A stretch of 43,163 bases of DNA. It comes from Symbiodinium natans. Its lineage: Eukaryota > Sar > Dinophyceae > Suessiales > Symbiodiniaceae. Below are positions 28,238-38,700 of the stretch, one piece after another. The first letter of the stretch is position 1. Each line of letters begins with the position of its first letter. The stretch is from assembly GCA_905221605.1 (NCBI GenBank), contig CAJNDS010000303.1:127501-170663 (forward strand), read 5' to 3'. A program made the translations under genes and the position numbers. A model generated the notes under the pieces. That model worked only from the letters and a program-made list of their open reading frames with translations, made no database searches and was not told the origin of the DNA.

Positions 28238-29965
28238 TGCACGTGCTTGCACAAGGGCAAGAAGGCGGTGGATCGCGCACCCCAGTATGGGGCACTGCAC
28301 TTGAAGTTTTCAGGACTCGTGCTAGAAAAATTGGAATGCATCCACTTCTGCCATTTCATCTCTTTCCGCTTCTGTCTCGCATGTGCGCTAGGAGATTTCA
28401 CAGGCGGCGAGCCCATGACGCTGCTCTTCAACCTCGCCGGGGATCCACGGCCACTATAGACACGTCAGATCCCGCTAGATCCCGTTACTTCCATGACTGG
28501 TAGCATCTGAACGCGATGCGGCGATGAGCCGTGTGGCCAAGCCCACCATGCCGAGGAACAGTTGGGACCAATCACGGCCCACCCTGGACAAAGCACCTGC
28601 TTGATCTGTGAGCTTCGCAAAGACTGGCGACTCGAGACAAACAGCCCCAAGGCTGCAAAAGTTCATTTTGCAAAACACTTCTTTTGCTCGCTTCTTACAT
28701 GTTGTACATTCTCTCGTGTGCGAAGCAGCCAGTCGTGTGCTTTTTCTGCGCTTCTGAGGCCTGGACGGCTCCCTGACTGTTGGCGTGGACATTGTCAGCG
28801 GAAACTGAAGGTGGTGCTGACAGAGAATTGCCGCTTGGGCAGTTTCTCGGAGTTTTCGGTGCTCTTACAGTGTCACTTACAGCTACAGTTGCGAGCCAAC
28901 CGGCGACCCGAAACTATTCCAGCGAGAGCCTCGCTCTTCCCCGGCTTTCCGCCCCAGGATTTCATGCCACCGACATGCGCGAAGATATCCGACGCTTTTC
29001 TGTTCTCCTTTGTCAAATTTGTTCACTTACGTGTAATGATCCACCGGTTGGATACCAGGCAGTCGACGTGCACGCGAGCATCTTTGTTTGCCTGCTCAAT
29101 CGTTAAGGAAGACATCTGCAACATAAACCGACCCCGTAAGGGGAAAAAGCTCCCGCGAATTGAAAATACAACCCTAACCCCGACTTCTGCAACATGCACC
29201 TTGAAAACAAAATGCGTCCGAGTATGTAACTATGTAGTTACAATGTAGTTGTCGAATACAATGTATCGATGTGGATGAATCTCGACTTGCCCTGACTTGC
29301 CGCTCAGGCAGAAACATTGTACAGGTGACGTGCTTATACATTGAGCGGGGCTGATTCCGGTCCAGCAGGTGACAATGCCCCCCTTAATATCGGACTAGGC
29401 AAGTGCGGCTCTTGGGCGTTGGGATTGTAAAACATTCCGTTCCTGTTCAGATAACAGCTTAGAGTTGCAAACATCTAGACTCCAGCAGCGGGGGCGCCTG
29501 CTGGCCTGCTGCCTGTGCAGGCGTGTAGACGTGATCTGGGCAGCCACTGCTTTCAGCGCAGTCCCGTGTTCTGCTTGTGCTGTTGGCATGGAAGAAGGAC
29601 ATAAACAAAGCTATCAGCCTATCTGCTTCACTGCGCAAGCGGAAAGAGGTCCATAGACCTTCGGCAAACATCTTTTCACACCGTGCCTGAACAGCTACCG
29701 CCAGGGTGGTTGCCTGAAGTAATCTGATGCACTGTGTCGCACGCTATTACATTTCTCCAGCCTGGCAGCCACAGATGCCATCGCTTATTGGACCACACGT
29801 CACATTGCATGCCCGTAGAGCAGCTTGGATGCACTTGGCTGCTGGTGGGTGTCGCTGGCCCAGGTTGCAAGGCTTTTCGACAGAAGGTTTGCTTGCAGAC
29901 CTTCATCCAGAACTATCCAAGGTACCCTTCTACGGTGGAAGCCAAACTGGGTTGCACACTGAGCT

Positions 29966-30448
29966 TCAGCATTGGAAGCTGCAGCATTCTGATTTGTAAG
30001 AAAACGCTTCGGCGCACTGAGGCTTGTACAGAATCCGGGCTCCCCGCGAACTTTGGCTGATGTCAGCCCTGTCCAATATTGCATTCATCATCGTGAGCGT
30101 TGAGGATCCAGGAACTCGCAGGACTTCTGGGAAATTCCTTCGTGCCGGAAGTGTCGGATTTAGCTTGATTGTGGCCTGAACCTTGCGCAGCTCTCGTTCA
30201 GGGATGTTCACGGAGAAGGGGCTGGATCCTGTAAAGTCATCCTGGTTTATGTTGCAAACTGAGTTGTCAGATCGTACTTTATATTTGACGGGTGACCAGT
30301 GCGCATCAGTGCTTGTTCTGCGGAAGAAAGCTGCATCCGAGGGCTCGGCAAGAATCTCTAATTCACCCACCCGTGGTGGCAGACATAGAGGACCTTTGCG
30401 CCTTGGACAGCGGAGCCTTACTGCAGACTTCTCCCTGGGTTTGCGCAC
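29966..30448 (-). CDS. Unidentified minus-strand open frame, 160 codons
   Basis: I do not recognise the product. Its central part has the composition of a real globular protein (SPVKYKVRSDNSVCNINQDD, then PERELRKVQATIKLNP), unlike most long frames in the window. It is on the strand opposite to the identified genes. The overlapping downstream minus frame (29800-30084, HRRRVPWIVLDEGLQANLL) may continue it after a shift. It may be a fragment of a mobile element. The plus strand is also open over part of the same interval, so the assignment is weak. Confidence 0.3.
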   Translation of the reverse strand: MRKPREKSAVRLRCPRRKGPLCLPPRVGELEILAEPSDAAFFRRTSTDAHWSPVKYKVRSDNSVCNINQDDFTGSSPFSVNIPERELRKVQATIKLNPTLPARRNFPEVLRVPGSSTLTMMNAILDRADISQSSRGARILYKPQCAEAFSYKSECCSFQC

Positions 30449-31705
30449 TGTGCATAGAAAGTATAGACATGTATAGTTTGTTCTCTCTTTTTTTCAGCTG
30501 AGGCGGTCCTTCTCCGGTTGCAACAGTGGCTGGACGGCAATGCAAAGAATCTAAACAGTGACCTGACCTGTATGGTCTAAGTCTTGGACAAGCTTGGCTA
30601 GGGCCGAGCAAAGGCCAGCTCCCATCTCTGATGGACGGCTTTGTATAGACACCTTTAGACACCTCGTTGGCAGATCTTGGCAGCTCGGGAGTCGCTCTGG
30701 AGGGGGCTTTTGTTCGCTATGGTTCTATGGTTCTATAAATTTTGGTCGTAGCTCATGCTTTCCCGAATTGCTTCCTGATGCAACAAAGAGTTGCGTCGCG
30801 CTCTTTTGCACCAGCGCAAGCGCATTGCGAGCGCTGGAGATTCGTTCGCCTGGCTTCTTGAGCGGAGCGCTCAGGGTCTGGCAATGATGCCAGTAGAGCT
30901 TTATTGATTGCCCTGACTCATGCTGATGCCAAAGAGTCTGCGTCCAAATATACCATAAGAGAAGGATAATCTGCCTGCAAATCTCGGACTTGAACGCTTG
31001 AACTCAATGTCCGGTAGTGGGGTTGCGAGTTCTGAGATGTTGTGGTTGCAGCTCGATGACAGAGCAAGAGAATTGGCAAAGGCCAGTCCGCTAAACGCGT
31101 GTGCTGACCTTCGAGTATCCCGTGGACAACAGACACTTGAGGCACGGATCCTGAAATCCTAGAGTGCTCGCATCAAGCAGGGTGACTTGTGTAGATTCGA
31201 TAGAGCAAAGAAACTTTGCCGCAGCTTCTAGCACATAAGGCCACCTACGCTGGGCGGCTGTTGGTAATCTCTCGAGGGGGTTGCCTGTTCGTGCAGCATC
31301 TCGGCGATTCCTTGAACACGAGAGAATACAGAATAGACAGTACTACGGAAGTACTGGCTGAGACTCTGGCCCGATGCGAAGGAAACTTCTTCGGGCGCAG
31401 CTCGCAGGAGCTGCAGGACGCCTGAAGTGCCTAAAGTGCTTCTGCTTGGAGAATGTCATGTGGCCCGACACGGCCCTGAAGATTTCTCGCTTGGTCCAAT
31501 GATTCTCGTGACGTGCTTGGGCACCCCTTCGAGACTTCTCAAGGGATCTCAAGGGATGGTTTCGAATTCTTTGTGGCCCTGCGACCTTGTGTTGGGCTTG
31601 TAGATCAGTGGTTTTCGCGGATGTTGGGCCGATGGAGTTTCTGGATCGTTCTGAAACTGGTGCTGGTCACTAGCAGCATTTTTGCGTGATCAGATGGCCG
31701 CCGCC

Positions 31706-31741
31706 GTGTGTGTCTCTGTGTGTGTGTGTGCGTGTGGGTGT
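31706..31741. repeat. Imperfect GT repeat
   Basis: GT-rich run interrupted by CTC and CGTGTGG. Confidence 0.85.
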
Positions 31742-34220
31742 AGCAGGCGTTATTGTCATCAATTCCGAGAATCATGGCGATCGCCTGCAAGTCGCTAGCT
31801 GAGAGAAGTTCCAAAAGGCTATGTCTGCTGACCCTTCAAGGCCCATTCTTAGCATGTGAAGGTCATGACGTGTCCTAACCAAGAGCGCGGAGGCGGAAGC
31901 GAGGCGGAAGCTTACCCGGCTTACCCAAAAAGGCATGGCCCAAGCAACTCTTTGTCCTTTCTGGAGGTGCGGATCCCTGCTGCCATGGTCTCTCGCTTGC
32001 ATGTTTGCTTCATTGTGCATTAGTTTCAAAGTCGGTTTTCAACAGAAGGAGGCGAAGGCTTGGAAAAGCAAAGAGCAAATAAAGAATAACATATTGACCA
32101 TATGTAAGAATAAGGACAATAGTCATAATGTTAGAAAGAAAAAAAGATCATTCGATCATTCTGCAACACCCCCGAGATATCATGGCAAGACGGACAGCAG
32201 CTGCTGGAGCGCCTGAGCGAGCCATTGACAGCCATCGTCTACACCCCGCATTGACAAAAAGGATACGAAAAAGGCGCCCTTTGCTGCTTTTGCTGCTTTG
32301 GTTGACACCTCCAGCTGCATTCGGAGGCCTTGCTGTGCTTCGCAATCGCCTCGTTTGGGCTTCAGTTCAGTTTGCGCGGTTAGCTCGGCTTAGTTTGGTT
32401 TAGCTCGATGGCGTAGTGGCGCACTCAGTGCCACCCAGCTGGCTCAACGTCCAGAACTAAGTGCAATCAGTCAACAGTTGCTCCCGGCAATGCGGTCAAA
32501 GTGCCGATTCTTTAATGGCACTTAAGGGTGGCGGCATGGTAAGTGCGGAGCAACTGTGCCATGCTGAGCATCGGCGAGTTGGCGAGTGCGGGAAAAGCAG
32601 AAAAAGCGCAGCGAAGCTCCAGTCTGGCCATGCCAGGCGCAAGCGCAAATGTGACGAGGAAGATCTTGAGCCGCAGCTTGACCCGGACGATTCTTGGTGG
32701 CAAAGCCAGGGTTCCCACGCTCTTGTTCCGCACAATTGCCCGCGCTCTTGGTCTGCGCTCTGATCATGTTCGCTCTTTGCTCTTGCGCGCCGTCCTCGTG
32801 CTTCCATTGTTGCATCTTGCCGCTTTCTGGCTGTTCCCTTGTCCGGTTGCTGTTTAAGAGGCGCTGCTCTTACGACTGCCTTTTGCGCTCGCAGTTTAGG
32901 TTTTTGCATCTTACCGATGTCATGCCACTTGTGGCTCAAGAGCTATGTCCCGCATCCACAGGGTTGTCCAGGGACTTCGTTCTCTTCAGGTTGGGGTCTT
33001 CTTCTCTTGGACTAGGTTGCCCGGCTCACTGTCGAGGGTCTGACATAGGTAGCATCCTCGCTGCCTTTTTTGTTCTGTTGCTTAGGGCGCTCGTTGCGGG
33101 CTTCTTGTGGCCCTCAGCCGCTCCGGTCCTTCCGAGACACTGGCACTTCACCACCCTTTGTCCGAAGGGAGTTGCTGGTCTTTTTCTCATTCCAGAAGAC
33201 CTTACCTTTGCGGCGTATATGCGAAAAAAGGCCGCGCTGGAGTGAACCGGACTCGAAGTTTTCGCTGGTGCTGGCGGCGGGGCCTCCCCGAGTCGGGCCC
33301 TGCATCGACTTCCATACCAACCCCCCCAGCTTCACCCGCACGTTCATAAAGCCAGGCTCGGATAACGCTGAGCTGAGCAGGAAGACCGCAAGAGCTTGTT
33401 TTTCAAAATGGACCGTTGAATGGAGCGTTTTGCCACCAGGGGATGGTTCCATTCGACACGAGCCAGCTGAGTCTGAAAGAGCCACTTTCCTACCAGCAAC
33501 GAACCTCAAAAACCACCGGCGATCAACTCCGATTGTTTCTTATGTCTGGCCAAGGCCACCTTTCTCGAGCGTTTCCATCAAAGGATATTTCCACAGGCAT
33601 CTGACAGGAACATAGCGAAAGAAAAGGTGCCGACTCCCGCTTTTACAGCCAAAGGCGACTTTTTCGACAGTTTTCTTCCCATCAGAAGAGAAGCATTGGT
33701 GAGAACATGCACGACATGCGACATAGTTCGAGACGCGACACGAGACGTCCCAGGTACAAGACGCAAGGCGGAACATGAATCACGAGCGCAGGACGTGCAT
33801 GAGACCCGACAAAACACCACACGAGCCAGGAACCAATGCTGTCGCAACAAAGATGATCCGACAACACCGACAATGGCTTCCGCAAGTGCCAGCACAACAC
33901 CCTGACAACACCGGGCCCGAGAGGGTGCTGAAATGCGGGTTGCTGCATCCAATGTGACAGAGACCGATGAACGACGTCAGCCCCGAGAATCGGAACCCCA
34001 TGTGCCCCATCCCACCCCGGATGTGGACACGTCGCAACCGCTTTCCGGACGCTTTCAGGGCACGAAGCGCATGCCATCTAGTCAACTCATTGCTCACTCT
34101 TTTTTCAGACACTTATACAACAAGAGTCATCACTCTCCCTCCAAGCCTTTTCTTGGAGGTTGGAGCTTGCAAACGGTTGTGAAGCGGGATCCCTTGCATT
34201 TTTTGTGATGCCTGGACAAG

Positions 34221-35735
34221 GAAGATGAGGGCTACGAAGATTACGTCCCCATCAAGAAGCGCAAGGTGGTGACTTTCTGAGCCAAACAAAATGCGATCTT
34301 CTGCATGTTGTGCCAGGCAGCGATGCGGGACAAGCTTGTTTCAGACAGGCCGTCACCGTCTGGATGCTTTCTGGAATCATGACCTGGTGACCTGGTGGCC
34401 TGTATATGCTGTGACCTCTCCGAAATTGACATGAATCATTTGTGGAAAGTCCCAGAGCTGCCGAGATCAAATCATGGCATGCCGCATGTGTGCACGTGTG
34501 TGCGGGCGTACGGGAGCCTAAATGCTAATTACTTGACAATTGTTGAAGATAGAGATGAGGCCTGGACCTTGGATTGCGCCCGCTGTTCATGGACGTTGGT
34601 ACTGGATACTGCCCTGCGGCCGCAGGCAGAAAGAACGACGAGAAGAAGCTGAAAGAGTTATGCGTGAAAGACTAGCGGAGGTCTGCGGATCTGGTTGTGC
34701 CTGTAGATGGCAGAGTAGGTGCCGAAACCAAGTACCAGCAAGACATCACAGTCATGAGATGGGGCCATTGCATGTTGGCAAAACTCGGTGCCCACCATGC
34801 CAACGCTGAGAAATAGCTGTGACGATCTGTGATGATTTGCTCGTGCATCTCCCGACTGTGAGGAAAAGAAGAAGCGTGGTATTGCACATGCCCCAGAGAA
34901 GGTTAGTTGTTTGCTCGTGCTGCTAGCGCGCAGAGACATGGCAAGTTCTGAGGCGAACTCCTTGCTCGCTGTGTCAGCGAAACTTAAAGCAGAAGAGGAG
35001 GCCAACAAGGCAGGCATTTGCCGAACGAAGCCAAGTTGGCGCACGTGGCTTGCACATGAGTTGCATCATCTTCGGGTTTTTCTCCATGCCTGCCAGGACT
35101 CACGCGAAGCTGCAATCAAGGAAAGCATCAGGAATGAAGAGGAGCCAACGAAAACATAAGCACATGTGCTTGCATTTTGTCTTGCCGTAGTCTTGACTGG
35201 CATAGATGTGACCTGGAAGGACCAGCTGCTTGAGCAGGTTCAGCTGCAGATGAGCACGCCCCTGATGTCCGTGAACGGCTAAGTCAAGACGATTGGACTT
35301 GTATCTAGTGCGGCTACTGCATCATGCGGAACGGACGCGCTGCAGCACTATAGCTGCACGAACAGCTTTACGTAAGGTCCGAGAACGAGCCAAAGGCATC
35401 CTGTACACGCAGAGGACGCACGAACGCATTATCAGCTGCGGTGCTCCATGGGGATGTGCGTCGAACTTTTTTGATGGCAGGATGCCAGCAATTGGCGACT
35501 GGCGGCCGATACAGAAGTACCGCCAAGCACTTTGTGATGACGTCTATTTGGAGGTTGTTGACTGAAGTTGGCCATGACTGAGGCGACATGCCAGAAGCAG
35601 AGAGAGTTTCGGTCCGCGAGAAGTATTTCATTGAGGCAATGATAGGGGCCGCATTTGCTGCGTTGGAATGGAAGGTTGCCCTCTCAGTTGCAGGTGAACG
35701 GGAGCGACATTCCAGCACCCATCAAGCGCTTCGAG
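34221..35735 (+). CDS. DDX41: DDX41 exons 1-9, N-terminal region
   Basis: These exons read [128 protein letters not shown] and [26 protein letters not shown] and the IPxPIK-F motif are DDX41 landmarks upstream of the helicase core. Introns: 34266-34629 (GT), 34681-34952 (GT), 35010-35096 (GC), 35142-35219 (GA), 35278-35383 (GC), 35415-35480 (GA), 35534-35582 (GT, only 49 nt), 35636-35693 (GC). The first coding exon lies further upstream and was not found. Confidence 0.88.
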
Positions 35736-38700
35736 GTGTCTTCATCCTAACTTAGATCCACGCAAACGCACACCCTTAGCTCGCTTTCTAGGATCGCTCG
35801 TAGATGTCAGGAGATGCGTCTTCCACGAGGCATTCTCGAAGGCCAGTGATCTTCGGGAAGTTCACCATCTGGGGCTGCAGGTCAGAAAGTTCTGTTCTGG
35901 GGCAGGATTGAAGGCCAAAGGCATCATCAGGCCAACTCAAATCCAGATGCTGCTGAGCTGCGATTAAGGGTTCTGTGCATCTAGCATGCCTATTGCCGCT
36001 TCTCAGAACTGTTCCGGCCGCAAGAACCTTGCAGCTTCCACCTGCAGTGCGGATCTTGGGGACGTGCTCCAAGGCAAGGCATTCCAGCTGGACTGATGGG
36101 TCGTGACATCATTGGAAGCTTGGTTGGACCAGAATAGACAGCTGAACCATAAACATGATTCAGCTCTACCCGTGGCTGCCGTAGGCGTCGTAGGCCACCG
36201 CCGCTGAGCAGAAAGGGACTTTCTGCAACAATCCAATACAGGATGGTCGGTGCTACGCTCTGAGGAATTGCCTTCACTGGAAGCGGCAAAACCCTTGTGC
36301 TTCGGCCCTGGTTTGCGTTGAAGACTTTGGTGATTCTTGGCAGCGGACCAATTGGCTCCCCACACTCTCAGGTTTGGCTTGCCCATGATAATGTGCGCAC
36401 TGGAACAGGAGCTACGAGCTCGTGTTAGGGCCTCACCGCTTTTTGTGATTGAAGGCCACAAGGGCCTGACATGGTTTGACGCTCATCCCGAGGTGCAACC
36501 TACCGAAGGTCCCTTCGGGCTCATCATTGCGCCCTCTCGCGAGCTGGCGCAGCAGACGTACGAGGCGTTGAGAAGCACTCGGCGACAGCTTGTTCTTCAG
36601 GTTCTAAACTGTTTGGCTCTCATGCGCTCGTTACTATTGCAGCTACTTCCTGCTAGCCTCCGGGACGGGGATGGAGTCAGCGCGGAGCGCAGCAGTCCAC
36701 CATCATAGAGCAGTTCAGGATCGCAGACCTGTGGCAGTCCTCGTTTGTCGTCAGCTATGCAGTCGTATGCGAAGACGCCGATGCCCGTTATCTCAAGCTG
36801 AGCTTCTACCCACCAGTTCGCTACCCAGATTCGCCTGCATGTGCAGCTTCGTGCAGGTGCTGGAGTTCTACACCGACCACCTGGCCGAGTACCATAAGGA
36901 TTTTCCCAAACTTAGATCGGCTGCTTGCATTGCATTGAGTGACAGAGGAAGCTCTAGCGCTACTGCTACCGCTTGGACATCTGAGGTTCTGACCATTGGT
37001 GGCCTCAGTACTGGAACGCAGGCACAAGCCATTAAGAAGGGCTGTCACATGGTTGTTGTTCCTTGGCTGAACCAGGTTGCGCACGAACACAGCGGAGAGA
37101 TACGGAGGGGGGGCGGGGTTTTGACTTGCAAGCTAAGGCGACGCCAGGCCGCTTGAATGACCTCTTAAGCAAGAAGCGAATGTCCTTGGCACAGCCGGGG
37201 CCTCATGGGCCTCTCATGGGCCTCAAGGGCCTCTGAACCGCTACACTCCTTGGTTGGAGCCTGCGACCTGCGATGACCTGTAGGTGCCAAGTCCTAGTCC
37301 TGGACGAGGCGGATCGCATGATCGACTTGGGCTTCGAGGAGGAGATCAGGAACACCTTGGACCACTATAGAGGCTCACGCAACCGCAGCCACAAAGGGTG
37401 GGGAGAGCCTTAAACGGTGCTTTTTATCCTGCAGGTCAGAGGCAGACTCTTCTTTTCAGCGCGACCATGCCAAAGAAGATCCAGGCCTACTTGGCTGTCC
37501 CTTCAAGTGATGAGAGGGGGAGAGAATGCGGAACGTAGATCTTGCAGGACTTCGCCAAAACAGCGCTAGTGGATGCTGTCGCTCGCCTTGAATGCTAAAA
37601 TGCCGATGTTGCTGGGCACTTTCCAAGGCCAAGCCCTGCTTCAGAACCGGGCTTGGCTCCAGCAACACAGCATCTGGCACATGACGACATGACGTCGGCA
37701 ACGGAGAAGCTCAGGTTGTGATTAACGTGGGTCGCGCTGGCGCTGCCAACTTGGATGTTATTCAAGAGGTGGAGCGCCTTGCTTGATCTCGGAGGCAGAG
37801 GCTGTCATAAGCTTTGACAAGCAATGGGTGCCATTTACAAGTGACCTCGTCACTCAGGTACGTCAAGCAGGAGGCAAAGCTAGTGTACCTCCTGAAGTGT
37901 TTGCAGAAGACGCCACCTCCAGCAGCTTTGGCTGCCTCAGCTATTTTGCTGCTGCGACCTATGGCCGAGTGTGGGTCTGCGGGCACTTCAGATGATCAGC
38001 TGAGGTGCTTATCTTCTGCGAGAACAAGTCTGATGTGGACGATGTGCATGAGTATTTGCTATTGAAGAGTGTCGAGGTGCGGTCTGTGAGTCGGTGGACA
38101 AAGACTTTGTGCCTTGCTCGGGAGTTAGCTTCCATCTGCTGTGTGGGGGGTGGGGTGGGGCAGGGGGGTGGAGGGTGATCGGTGTTTCCGAGACCCCCCA
38201 GGGATTTTTTTTTTGGATCGTTCTGGGCCTCCTCACTTGTTTGCAAATGAACGGCTCCCTTTTGTAAATTAACTGTCTTGTTTGTGCGTGGAACTGATCG
38301 TGTACTGCAAACAGAATATCTGAAAAACACTGCCTTGTTGAAAATCTGGCTCTTGAACTGGCCTTGGATCGCAGGTTTGCTCTGAAGCGCTACAGACAGT
38401 TTTCCAGTGCAGTCTGCGTCAGTGTGTGCCTGATCCATTCCAGCATTGGAAGAGAGCAAAGATTGGGTTGTCAACAAGGATGACGTGGTGGGTTCTTGCA
38501 GTGGGCTCTTCATGATATACAGGTTCCTTTCGATCCCTATGCCTGCACAACCATGAGCTTTAGGCTGAGGATCTTCGGCTCCTTTTTATTCGTGGACAGA
38601 CCCAGATGCGTTCATCTTTTGTCACCATCCATAGCTCAAGTAAAAAAATAGACTAGATCAAGCCTTCACTTGACCTAGGAGTCTTCCATGTGCTTGGTTC

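Larger units (their letters stand above)
26501..34220. other. Mostly unassigned region between genes
   Basis: It contains a 98-bp tandem duplication, two GT-type microsatellites and scattered open frames on both strands, none recognised. Coding-like segments include 28395-28450 (GDFTGGEPMTLLFNLAGDPR, plus), 29966-30448 (minus, listed separately), 31216-31420 (plus) and 32600-32700 (a charged stretch, plus). The 5' end of the DDX41 gene must lie somewhere in its right part. Confidence 0.4.

Noticed and set aside
32694-33245. 183-codon plus-strand frame as a membrane protein
   Set aside because: It is Leu, Cys and Ser-rich, but no family motif is visible, and the overlapping minus strand is equally open. 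Not supportable.
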